Shown here: positions 1 to 5,912 of the stretch, piece after piece
How positions within the stretch are numbered: the stretch's first letter is position 1
Layout: the number at the start of each line of letters is the position of its first letter
Source of the DNA: JBIOJM01 sp044450785
GTDB lineage: Bacteria > Planctomycetota > Planctomycetia > Isosphaerales > Isosphaeraceae
Assembly: GCA_044450785.1 (NCBI GenBank)
Contig: JBIOJM010000477.1
Span: 1-5,912 of the forward strand
Direction of reading: 5' to 3'
Length of the DNA: 5,912 nt
Translations under genes and position numbers: made by a program
The notes under the pieces: model-generated
The model's database searches: none
Told to the model about the DNA's origin: nothing
The model's input: only the letters and a program-made list of their open reading frames with translations

Positions 1-110
1 AGGAGGGGAAAGAAAACGGGGTGCTCGCCGGGGCTGTGTATTGAATTGGGCGATACACTCCCCAATCACCGGCTCAACCCGTAGGGCGCGCTGCCGGTCG
101 TGCGCGTGAC

Positions 111-138
111 CCCGCGTCCGGGATGAGGCGGACGCGGG
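111..138 (-). terminator. Strong GC-rich hairpin, possible terminator of the minus-strand operon
   Basis: A perfect 10-bp inverted repeat, CCCGCGTCCG (111-120) and CGGACGCGGG (129-138), encloses an 8-nt loop. It lies about 70 bases past the stop codon of the minus-strand gene that ends at 206. No T-tract follows on either strand, so it is not a canonical intrinsic terminator. It may be a 3'-end stabilising or Rho-assisted structure. The dyad is certain; the terminator role is inferred from position. Confidence 0.45.
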
Positions 139-151
139 AATCCTCGGCGAC

Positions 152-182
152 CGAGAGCCATTCGACGATCGAATGGCGCTCG
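152..182 (-). terminator. Long hairpin just downstream of the minus-strand gene
   Basis: CGAGAGCCATTCGA (152-165) pairs with TCGAATGGCGCTCG (169-182) around a CGA triloop: 14 positions with one mismatch (156/178). It begins 23 bases beyond the stop codon at 206-208 when read on the minus strand, where a 3'-end hairpin is expected. No U-rich tail follows. A smaller stem, CTCGG/CCGAG (143-147/151-155), also with a CGA loop, overlaps its outer arm, so the two cannot form in full together. The role as terminator or mRNA 3'-end structure is inferred. Confidence 0.5.
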
Positions 183-205
183 CGCGCCGAGGCGTCTTGT
201 CGCCG

Positions 206-979
206 TCACTCCGCCTTTTTCTTCGCAGGCTCGTCTGGAGACGCCGGACGCCGAAACGTATCGGCCGGCAGGTCGACGTTGTGCTTGACGGCCGTCATCT
301 TCAAGACAATCTGCTGAGTCAGGACCTTCTGGGTGGCGGTAAAGGCGATCAAGACGCCGTCCACCGCCTTGTAATCGCTCGGAAATGTCTCGACGGTGAT
401 CTCGCCCATCGGGCCGGCTGTGAACGCCGTCTGTTTGACAAGCAGGTGGCTCGCCTTGTCGTAGTACTCGGTGCTCGGCTTGCCGGACTTCGGCTTGAGG
501 ACAATCTTGTAAGCCGGCTTGCCGTCCACGTCTTCGATGCCGACGCATTCGACCTTGGCATAGAGTTCCTTCCAGCGGAGCTCTTTGTAGAAGTTCGACT
601 CGCGGAGGAATTGCTCCTTCTCCTCCCCGTCCAGCTCGCGCTCGCCCAGCGGCGAGACATCCCAGGCGTTCTTGCCGTCCGACACGCGCTTGGTCTGGCC
701 GATGGGCCCAAGCTCGGTAACCACGACCACCTTGTTGGGTAGGGCCTGAGTCACTTTCACTGTGCCTTTGAGATTGGCGCCTGTGATCTCGATGGTGCCC
801 GTTGAGACACGGCTCTTGAGCTTCTCGTAGGCGGCCTTCCCGCCGGTCGCCTCGACGTACTGGTTCAGCACCGTGTCGGCCGTGGGCAAGTCGGGCTTCG
901 ACTGCCCTCGCGCGGCGCGCGGGCCGACGGCGGCGATCAGGGCGATCAGGGCGGGAATGAATCGTCGTTGCATTGACAT
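206..979 (-). CDS. Exported hypothetical protein, LolA/lipoprotein-sorting-like
   Basis: This encodes 257 residues with an N-terminal signal peptide: basic MSMQRR, then a hydrophobic core at about 8-19, and probable cleavage near ARG-QS (residues 24-25). There is no lipobox Cys, so the mature protein is probably soluble and extracytoplasmic. The mature part starts with a helix-like segment containing YVEATGGKAAYEKLK (41-55). Alternating short beta-like segments follow, with DGKNAWDVSP (101-110), a YYDK...LLVKQ strand pair (172-183) and DYKAVDGVLIAF (202-213). This pattern resembles the one-sheet LolA/outer-membrane-lipoprotein-sorting fold seen in many planctomycete and acidobacterial hypothetical proteins. 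The fold is an inference and no catalytic residues are evident. The tail is charged (PAKKKAE). The gene lies 48 bp downstream of the S41 peptidase gene on the same strand, so they are probably co-transcribed. Translation may start at Met3 (position 973), where GAGGAG spacing is better (9 nt against 3 nt). The gene is well supported; its function is unknown. Confidence 0.85.
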   Translation of the reverse strand: MSMQRRFIPALIALIAAVGPRAARGQSKPDLPTADTVLNQYVEATGGKAAYEKLKSRVSTGTIEITGANLKGTVKVTQALPNKVVVVTELGPIGQTKRVSDGKNAWDVSPLGERELDGEEKEQFLRESNFYKELRWKELYAKVECVGIEDVDGKPAYKIVLKPKSGKPSTEYYDKASHLLVKQTAFTAGPMGEITVETFPSDYKAVDGVLIAFTATQKVLTQQIVLKMTAVKHNVDLPADTFRRPASPDEPAKKKAE

Positions 980-982
980 GAT

Positions 983-988
983 CTCCTC
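983..988 (-). promoter_or_regulatory. Ribosome binding site GAGGAG that bears on the start choice
   Basis: The minus strand reads GAGGAG-ATC-ATG-TCA-ATG. The purine box is 3 nt from the first ATG (979) and 9 nt from the second (973). The second spacing is closer to optimal for a Shine-Dalgarno site, so the true N-terminus may be MQRRFIPAL. Both choices leave the signal peptide intact. Confidence 0.65.
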
Positions 989-1027
989 GATTGGCTGATG
1001 TTCGGATGAGAAACGAGTTCACGGCGT

Positions 1028-2389
1028 TCAAGGGTTTTTCTTGGATAAACGGATCCAGCGCACCGCCGCCTCGACGGCCGGGTCTCGGCCTTCGAGCAGG
1101 AGGGCGCGCGTCAGCGGGGTTTCGACGTCGGGCACGACGCCGGACCCCTCGAGAGGCTTGCCGCCGGCCGAGACATAGTTGGCGAACGCATACTGAAATC
1201 GATCGCCGTTGGGAAGGACCTCGATCGTCGAAGGCAAGGCCGCGCCCGGCGTCCTGACACCGAAGACCCGGGCTCGCTTGAGGTCCTTCAAGCCGCCCGC
1301 GAGGATCTCCGAGGTCGACATCGACAGTTCGTCGACAAGCACGGCGACCGGTCCCTTGAAGGGTCGCCGGCGGGGTAGGAGCATGAAGTTCACGGAAGAG
1401 TCGCGCGTGCTCATCGTGCCCAGCTTCAGCCCTGGCTCACTCACCAGCCAGCCCCCCATCGCGAATGACATCGCGCCCAAGCCCCCCGGATTGCCCCGGA
1501 GGTCGATGATCAGCCCGTCGGCGTCACGGCTATCCTCGATGGCCTCGGCGAACTTCTTGAGCACGTTGACCAGGTCGAAAAACACGTTGAGCGCGACATA
1601 GCCGACCGTCCCATCGACTCGTTTCGCGGTGAACCGCACGTAGAGAGTGGGGAGGTTGCCAAAGGTCGCGGGCACTCCCGCCGGCTCGCCGGCGGTGAGG
1701 TCGAAGTGGACTCGCCTGTCCTTATCGTCGAGGAAGTCAACCGCGATCTTCGACCCCACCGGGCCGTGGAGTCTGGAAACGACAGCCCGCGTCTTGTGGG
1801 CCGACACCAGCCCCGTCTTGGCGTAGGCGGCTTCGGCCGTCTTGAGAAGCTGGCTCACGGGTTTGCGGTCAATTCGGTCGACGACCCAGCCGGTCTTGAC
1901 CCCGGCGCGATGAGCGGGCCGGCCCTCCGGTACAGCCGTGACGACCGCGCGACCGTCGATGAGACGAAGATCGAGCCCGACCTCGCCCGGTCCCTCCTTG
2001 GGATTCTCCAGGTCCTCGTAGAGGTCCGACGGGATGATCCCGAAGTGCGTCTGGTGAAGCCGCTCGATCGCTTCACTCATCACCGCGCGGGCATCCTTCA
2101 TCGTCGTCGCCCCCTCGACCTTGGGCCGCAGTGCGTCATGAACGGCCTGCCAGTCAAGACCGCCGAGCTTGGGGTCAAAGTGCTTGTCGCGAATCGTTTT
2201 CCACACAACCTCGAACGATTCGACGTTCTTGGACCGCTGGGCGGCCGTCAGTCCCCTCGGTTTGGTGGCTTGCCTGGGATCGGGCTCCTGGGCACGAAGG
2301 GAGGAGTGAACCACAAGGGTGAGCCACACGACAAGGCCGGCAAGCGGTCTCGCGCTTCGCCCGACGTGCGAACGAGATCTTCTGAACAT
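1028..2389 (-). CDS. Exported S41-family peptidase with PDZ domain
   Basis: This encodes a 453-residue serine endopeptidase-like protein of the C-terminal-processing/tricorn-core family, predicted to act outside the cytoplasm. A signal peptide is visible: an Arg-rich start, hydrophobic core AGLVVWLTLVVHSS (17-30), and likely cleavage near LRA-Q (31-34). A helical N-terminal domain (about 50-125) includes LHQTHFGIIP (111-120). A PDZ-like domain follows (about 135-225; EVGLDLRL, then AHRAGVKTGWVVDRID). The S41 core begins near 258 with VGYVALNVF, then GLIIDLRGNPGG (292-303), then LVDELSMSTSEILAGGLKD (351-369). By alignment with Prc/CtpB, the nucleophile is Ser358. The Ser/Lys-dyad lysine position in GVRTPGAALPS is Ala383. 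This fits the tricorn-like branch, which uses Ser-His-Glu; His115 and Glu414 (in PLEGSGVVPDVE) are candidates. The substrate is unknown. It is the first gene of a probable two-gene operon. The start is chosen because it gives a complete signal peptide; the only GGAG box lies 13 nt upstream, which is weak. Confidence 0.92.
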   Translation of the reverse strand: MFRRSRSHVGRSARPLAGLVVWLTLVVHSSLRAQEPDPRQATKPRGLTAAQRSKNVESFEVVWKTIRDKHFDPKLGGLDWQAVHDALRPKVEGATTMKDARAVMSEAIERLHQTHFGIIPSDLYEDLENPKEGPGEVGLDLRLIDGRAVVTAVPEGRPAHRAGVKTGWVVDRIDRKPVSQLLKTAEAAYAKTGLVSAHKTRAVVSRLHGPVGSKIAVDFLDDKDRRVHFDLTAGEPAGVPATFGNLPTLYVRFTAKRVDGTVGYVALNVFFDLVNVLKKFAEAIEDSRDADGLIIDLRGNPGGLGAMSFAMGGWLVSEPGLKLGTMSTRDSSVNFMLLPRRRPFKGPVAVLVDELSMSTSEILAGGLKDLKRARVFGVRTPGAALPSTIEVLPNGDRFQYAFANYVSAGGKPLEGSGVVPDVETPLTRALLLEGRDPAVEAAVRWIRLSKKNP

Positions 2390-2479
2390 GGTCGGACCGC
2401 GTCTCCAGTCGGGCTGCGCATTGCATCGAGAGTCGCCTGCCAGCGGCGTTCTCGAGCAAGGGAATCGGCATGGACGACC

Positions 2480-2507
2480 ATGATAACACTCGCGTCCTAT
2501 GGGTGAA
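2480..2507 (-). promoter_or_regulatory. Candidate sigma70-like promoter for the peptidase operon
   Basis: The minus strand has TTCACC (2507-2502), a 16-nt spacer and TATCAT (2485-2480). These match 4/6 and 5/6 of the consensus -35 and -10 boxes. Transcription would start near 2473, giving a leader of about 85 nt before the ATG at 2389. The call rests on eye-matching in a region where planctomycete promoter rules are poorly known, so it is tentative. Confidence 0.3.
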
Positions 2508-2555
2508 ACGCCTGATCAATCCCACAACCCCGATCCGTGAACGTGCCAGGGCGGC

Positions 2556-2561
2556 TATATT
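2556..2561 (+). promoter_or_regulatory. Candidate -10 element for the kinase gene
   Basis: TATATT, within GGCTATATTAG, is the only AT-rich patch in an otherwise GC-rich stretch and lies 60 bases before the kinase start codon. It matches TATAAT at 5/6. No convincing -35 box is seen at 16-18 nt upstream. Together with the opposing candidate at 2480-2507, it would make 2390-2621 a divergent promoter region. The rest of that 232-base gap shows no gene or strong structure. Confidence 0.35.
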
Positions 2562-2608
2562 AGAGGGGAGCTTCACCAGCAGCGATCACACTGACGTGAG
2601 GCCCCCAC

Positions 2609-2612
2609 GGAG
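2609..2612 (+). promoter_or_regulatory. Ribosome binding site GGAG of the kinase gene
   Basis: GGAG lies 9 nt before the ATG at 2622, a usable Shine-Dalgarno spacing. It supports that start, which also gives the full N-terminal extension (MATVESDRNLLFG) typical of this kinase family. Confidence 0.6.
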
Positions 2613-2621
2613 ACCCATCCC

Positions 2622-5600
2622 ATGGCCACCGTCGAATCCGACCGAAACCTGCTCTTCGGCATCCTGGCGCTGCAAAACGGCCTGATCGAGCAACCCGACT
2701 TGATCGCCGCGTTCCAGAGCTGGTCGAAGGAACGGTCGCGGCCCATGGCCCAGGTCCTGGTCGAGCGCGGGGCCATGACCGAGGGTGATCGGGCGATGCT
2801 CGACGGTTTGGTCCGGCGTCACGTCGAGAAGCACGGCGGCGATGCCGAGCACAGCCTGGCCGCGGTTCCGGCACCGGTGACGCTGGCTGAGAGCCTGCGC
2901 GAGGCCGGATGCGCCGATCGGGATGTGGAAGATTCGCTCGCCCACCTCTCGTCCCGCGGCAACGGCGATCCGCCCAAACTTGGCGACCTCACCCGCGGAG
3001 CGGGCCCACGGCACGGCTGCGATGAGTCGCTCGACTGGAGCTTCAGCCTGGGCCAAAGGACCTCGGAAGGCGGCCGCTTCCGCCTGCTGCGGCACCACGC
3101 CCGAGGCGGCATCGGCGTCGTTTTCGTGGCCCTGGATTCTGAGCTGCACCGCGAGGTCGCCCTCAAACAGATCCAGCCCCAGCACGCCGACGACCCCACC
3201 AGCCGCGCCCGGTTCTTGATCGAGGCCGAGGTCACGGGCCGGCTGGAGCATCCCGGCATCGTGCCGGTCTATGGCCTGGGGACCGGCGACCGGGGCCGGC
3301 CTTTCTACGCCATGCGTTTCGTCCGCGGCCAGAGCCTCAAGGAGGCCGTCGAGAGCTTCCATCGGGCGGATCGCCAGCCCGCTCGCGACCCGGCCGAGCG
3401 CACCCTGGCCCTCCGCCAGCTCCTCGGCCGGTTCATCGACGTCTGCAACGCGATCGCCTATGCCCACAGCAGGGGCGTGATCCATCGAGATCTCAAGCCG
3501 GCGAATATCCTGCTCGGTCCCTATGGCGAGACGCTGGTGGTCGACTGGGGCCTGGCGAAGGTCGTCGGCCGCGACGACCCGACACCGCAGCCGGCCGCGG
3601 AGATGACGCTGCGCCCCGCGTCGCCTCCGGGCAGCAGTGAGACCATGGCGGGCACGGCCATCGGCACGCCGATGTACATGAGCCCCGAACAGGCCGAGGG
3701 CCGGCTGGCCCAGATCGGCCCGGCCAGCGATATCTATGGCCTGGGGGGAACCTTGTATTGCCTGGTGACCGGCAGGCCCGCGCTCGAGGACCTCGACGTC
3801 GAGGAGATCCTGGCAAGGGTCAAGCGGGGTGAAATCGCTCCGCCCTGCCAGGTTAACCCCCGCGTGCCGGCGGCGCTGGCGGCGATCGTCGTGAAGGCAA
3901 TGGCCCTGCGTCCGTCGGACCGATATCCGTCGGCCCACGTCCTGGCCGAAGAGGTCGAGCGCTGGCTGGCCGACGAGCCGGTCTCCGCCTGGTGCGAACC
4001 GCTCTGGGAGCGGGCGCGGCGGTGGATCTTGCGGCGGCGAACGACGGTGGCCGCCCTCGCCGCAACCGTGCTGGCTTCGACGGTCGGGCTCGCCGCCGTG
4101 CTGGTCGTCCAGACCCGCGCGAACGCATCGCTCAAGTCGGCCAACCTTCACCTGGCGGCGGCCAACCAACGCGCCAGCGACGCCAACCGCGACCTCCTGC
4201 TCGCCAACACGAGAGAGCGAGCTCGCTTCGATCTGTCACTGGAAGCGATCAAGACATTCCACGAAGGGGTCAGCGAGGACGTGCTGCTCAAGGAGAAACA
4301 ATTCGACGGACTGCGCACCAGGCTGCTCCGTGGCGCGACCGACTTCTACCAGCGGCTGGAGGGCATGCTCGAGGGTCAGGCGGACCGCCGTTCGCGCGCG
4401 GCGCTCGGGCAGGCGTATCACGACATCGGTGAGCTGACGGCCAAGATCGGCTCGCAGGCGGAGGCGCTGAGAACGCTCGAGCGTGGCCTGGAGCTGCGTC
4501 TGGCGCTGGCGGCCGAATCGAGCTCGGATGCCGCGACAAAGCTCGAGGCGGGGCAGAGCCTGATCGCGGTCGGGGATCTGCGGGAGGCGACCGGCCAGTT
4601 GCCCGGTGCTCTGGCGTCGTTCGAGCAGGCGCGCGAACTGCTGGAGCCTCTGGCCCGGTCGGACCTCGACAGTCCCCCCTACCGCGCGGCCGTGGCGAAG
4701 TGCCTCCACGGCATTGCCCGGGTCCAGTATTCTACCGGCGATGCGGCCCTATCGCTGGCGTCGCATGAGCAGGCGCGGACGATCCGCGAGAAGCTGGCCG
4801 ACGCCAACCCCGACGTCACTCAATTCCAGAGCGACCTCGCGCTCTCCTACCACGACATCGGCGCCATCCAACGAGCGGGCGGCCATCGCGTGGAGGCACT
4901 GGCATCGTACGAGCGGGCCCGAGCCATCAGTCAGAAGCTGGCCGGGGCCAATCCTGCCGCCACTCAATTTCAGAGTGATCTCGCACAAAGCCACAACGAC
5001 ATCGGCTTCCTGGAGCAAGAGTCCGGACATCTCGACCTGGCGCTGGCGTCGCTCGAGCAGGCGCGGGCGATCAGTCAGAAGCTGGCCGACGCCAACCCCG
5101 CCGTCACTCGATTCGAGGCCGACCTGGCTCAGAGCTACCAGGTCATCGGCTCGATCCAGGATCAGACCGGCCATCCGGTGGAGGCGCTGGCGTCGTGGGA
5201 GCGGGCGCGGGCGATCATGCAAAGGCTCGCCGACCTTTACCCCACGCTCACTCTGTTCCAGAAGAGGCTGGCAATGAGCCACGCGTACCTGGGCCTTGCG
5301 CGGCAGCGGCGCGGCCGGCCCTTCGAGGCGGCGGTCGAGTTCCGCCGGGCGGTCGCGATCATGGAACGCGTGTCGAAGCTCCAGCCTGATGGTTATAACC
5401 TCTACAACCTGGCTTGCTTCCGGTCGTCGCTCTCGGGCATCGGGGCGCAGCCGGGCTCCGGGCTCACGGCCGATGAGGTCAGCAGCCTGGGCGAGCAAGC
5501 CGTTCTCACCCTGCGCCGGGCCATCGCCGCCGGCTTGCGAGATGTTGCCTTCATGCAAACGGACACCGACCTCGATCCCCTGCGGTCGCGCCCCGACTTT

Positions 5601-5651
5601 CAGATGCTGCTTTTGGACCTGGCGTTCCCGGAAGAGCCGTTCGCCAAGTGA
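2622..5651 (+). CDS. Membrane-spanning Ser/Thr protein kinase with TPR-like repeats
   Basis: This encodes a 1009-residue Hanks-type kinase expected to phosphorylate Ser/Thr on unidentified partners. The N-terminal extension (about 1-80; LLFGILALQNGLI, PMAQVLVERGAMTEGDRAML) is helical. The kinase domain (about 153-450) has a glycine loop ARGGIGVV (160-167; the first Gly is Ala), VALK Lys182, alpha-C Glu201, HRDLKPAN with Asp290 and Asn295, DWG (308-310) in place of DFG, SPE (354-356), ASDIYGLG with Asp370, and Arg434. All key catalytic residues are present, so it should be active. The activation segment is long and Pro/Ser/Thr-rich (about 311-340). Basic residues RRWILRRR (466-473) precede one transmembrane helix (about 476-497), suggesting a cytoplasmic kinase and an exported C-terminus. 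A coiled-coil-like stretch (about 498-530) and a conserved linker (about 534-596; TFHEGVSEDVLLKE, GQADRRSRAALG) follow. Six 48-residue repeats span 617-904. The end, DTDLDPLRSRPDF (981-993), is also family-typical. It is transcribed divergently from the peptidase operon. Confidence 0.95.
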   Translation: MATVESDRNLLFGILALQNGLIEQPDLIAAFQSWSKERSRPMAQVLVERGAMTEGDRAMLDGLVRRHVEKHGGDAEHSLAAVPAPVTLAESLREAGCADRDVEDSLAHLSSRGNGDPPKLGDLTRGAGPRHGCDESLDWSFSLGQRTSEGGRFRLLRHHARGGIGVVFVALDSELHREVALKQIQPQHADDPTSRARFLIEAEVTGRLEHPGIVPVYGLGTGDRGRPFYAMRFVRGQSLKEAVESFHRADRQPARDPAERTLALRQLLGRFIDVCNAIAYAHSRGVIHRDLKPANILLGPYGETLVVDWGLAKVVGRDDPTPQPAAEMTLRPASPPGSSETMAGTAIGTPMYMSPEQAEGRLAQIGPASDIYGLGGTLYCLVTGRPALEDLDVEEILARVKRGEIAPPCQVNPRVPAALAAIVVKAMALRPSDRYPSAHVLAEEVERWLADEPVSAWCEPLWERARRWILRRRTTVAALAATVLASTVGLAAVLVVQTRANASLKSANLHLAAANQRASDANRDLLLANTRERARFDLSLEAIKTFHEGVSEDVLLKEKQFDGLRTRLLRGATDFYQRLEGMLEGQADRRSRAALGQAYHDIGELTAKIGSQAEALRTLERGLELRLALAAESSSDAATKLEAGQSLIAVGDLREATGQLPGALASFEQARELLEPLARSDLDSPPYRAAVAKCLHGIARVQYSTGDAALSLASHEQARTIREKLADANPDVTQFQSDLALSYHDIGAIQRAGGHRVEALASYERARAISQKLAGANPAATQFQSDLAQSHNDIGFLEQESGHLDLALASLEQARAISQKLADANPAVTRFEADLAQSYQVIGSIQDQTGHPVEALASWERARAIMQRLADLYPTLTLFQKRLAMSHAYLGLARQRRGRPFEAAVEFRRAVAIMERVSKLQPDGYNLYNLACFRSSLSGIGAQPGSGLTADEVSSLGEQAVLTLRRAIAAGLRDVAFMQTDTDLDPLRSRPDFQMLLLDLAFPEEPFAK
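4470..5333 (+). repeat. Six tandem 144-bp units encoding 48-residue TPR-like repeats
   Basis: The units are in frame and gapless at 4470, 4614, 4758, 4902, 5046 and 5190. Each encodes 48 residues (617-664 through 857-904). The protein pattern is ASxExARAIxQKLADANP, then VTxFxxDLAxSYxxIG, then a GHxxEAL turn. The latter parts read as TPR helix A and helix B, with a roughly 14-residue insertion relative to the 34-residue TPR. Units 3-5 are closest; the first and last are more diverged. Units 3 and 5 share an exact 24-nt run (4789-4812 and 5077-5100), exactly two units apart. Internal duplication is the likely origin. The array probably forms a helical solenoid for protein binding outside the membrane. 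Confidence 0.88.
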
Positions 5652-5654
5652 GCG

Positions 5655-5690
5655 GGCCCGACGTGACGAAAAGTTGGGTTTGATCGGGCC
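5655..5690 (+). other. Inverted repeat after the kinase stop codon
   Basis: GGCCCGA (5655-5661) and TCGGGCC (5684-5690) form a perfect 7-bp dyad with a 22-nt loop, starting 3 nt after the stop codon. The loop is long and no T-tract follows, so a terminator role is weakly supported. Confidence 0.3.
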
Positions 5691-5718
5691 GGATCGCGCC
5701 CGTGTCCACAGATTCTTC

Positions 5719-5739
5719 CCCTGCGCCCAGCGGGCGGGG
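5719..5739 (+). terminator. GC-rich hairpin, possible kinase transcript terminator
   Basis: CGCCC (5724-5728) pairs with GGGCG (5732-5736) around a 3-nt loop. The stem continues with CCC (5719-5721) and GGG (5737-5739) past a 2-nt bulge. A pyrimidine-rich stretch (ATTCTCTTTCC) comes about 18 nt later, too far for a classical intrinsic terminator. The position between converging genes makes a 3'-end role plausible. Confidence 0.25.
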
Positions 5740-5831
5740 CGGCGGTGTTCAGCGAGGATTCTCTTTCCTATTATTGAGCGTCAGGTTAATGACTTCACAG
5801 GGATCCCCCCCGCGTGCCGGAAGCCAAACAC

Positions 5832-5846
5832 CGGCGGCTAGCGCCG
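5832..5846 (-). other. Short dyad downstream of the possible minus-strand gene end
   Basis: CGGCG (5832-5836) pairs with CGCCG (5842-5846) around GCTAG. It sits 13 nt past the putative minus-strand stop at 5860-5862 and is followed on that strand by GTGTTTGG, a weakly T-rich tail. An overlapping alternative stem, GCCGG/CCGGC (5816-5820/5831-5835), also exists. It could be the 3' end of the neighbouring gene, but short dyads are common in such GC-rich DNA. Confidence 0.2.
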
Positions 5847-5859
5847 TGCCGCTCAGATA

Positions 5860-5912
5860 TCATGCGCCCTCCGATTCCGCCAACCCTCGCACATCGATCT
5901 TGCCGGTGACGG
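5860..5912 (-). CDS. Possible C-terminal fragment of a minus-strand gene cut by the window edge
   Basis: One minus-strand frame is open from the window edge to a TGA at 5862-5860 and reads VTGKIDVRGLAESEGA. Codon third positions are mostly G or C (12 of 16), and the composition is that of an ordinary protein tail, unlike the Arg-rich reading of another frame. Only 16 residues are visible, so neither the gene nor its family can be identified. If real, it converges on the kinase gene with a gap of about 208 bp. Confidence 0.3.
   Translation of the reverse strand, partial: VTGKIDVRGLAESEGA

Noticed and set aside
66..1031. A 321-codon minus-strand frame overlapping the LolA-like gene
   Set aside because: Its product is very Arg-rich and low in hydrophobic residues, as out-of-frame GC-rich DNA gives. 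The 206-979 frame has a signal peptide, a ribosome binding site and normal composition.
1706..2506. A 266-codon plus-strand frame opposite the S41 peptidase gene
   Set aside because: It lies antisense to clear S41 and PDZ motifs and has no domain or ribosome binding site of its own that I can see.
2586..4169. A 527-codon open frame on the minus strand opposite the kinase gene
   Set aside because: It mirrors the kinase coding sequence, whose catalytic motifs are unmistakable. The antisense translation has no recognisable motif and its openness is explained by high GC content.
4470..5333. Regularly spaced repeats as a possible CRISPR or non-coding array
   Set aside because: The 144-bp period is a multiple of three, the units stay in frame inside the kinase gene, and conservation follows protein helices. 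There are no short identical repeats separated by unique spacers.
5296..5841. A 181-codon plus-strand frame running past the kinase stop codon
   Set aside because: Its first two thirds overlap the kinase C-terminus in another frame, and the product is rich in Arg and Ser. It looks like a shadow frame that stays open by chance.

Overview
The window most likely comes from a GC-rich planctomycete, probably of the Isosphaeraceae/Gemmataceae group. The main evidence is the large gene on the + strand. It encodes a Ser/Thr kinase with a lineage-typical N-terminal extension (LLFGILALQNGLI...VLVERG), a DWG motif in place of DFG, a juxtamembrane GVSEDVLLKE...GQADRRSRAALG linker, degenerate 48-residue TPR-like repeats and a DTDLDPLRSRPDF C-terminus. 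This assignment rests on remembered family features; no database search was run.

Layout: positions 1-205 hold no convincing gene but contain strong hairpins that probably mark the 3' end of a minus-strand transcript. Two minus-strand genes follow and form a likely operon. The upstream one (2389 to 1028) is an exported S41-family, PDZ-containing peptidase. The downstream one (979 to 206), 48 bp away, is an exported protein of about 257 residues with a LolA/lipoprotein-sorting-like appearance. A divergent intergenic region (2390-2621) separates this operon from the kinase gene (2622-5651, +) and carries candidate promoters for both directions. After the kinase, positions 5652-5859 are non-coding with some GC-rich dyads. 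The last ~50 bases may be the C-terminal end of a further minus-strand gene that converges on the kinase.

Functionally, the peptidase and the small protein are both predicted to be exported and probably act together outside the cytoplasm. The kinase is predicted to have a cytoplasmic catalytic domain, one transmembrane helix and a C-terminal repeat region outside the membrane, which fits a receptor-like kinase. A regulatory link between the kinase and the divergent operon is possible from layout alone but is not shown by the sequence. The most notable points are the S41 peptidase lacking the Ser/Lys-dyad lysine, the regular 144-bp tandem repeat in the kinase gene, and the kinase N-terminal extension of unknown role. 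I see no CRISPR, mobile element, rRNA or tRNA, and nothing that clearly constitutes a new system.
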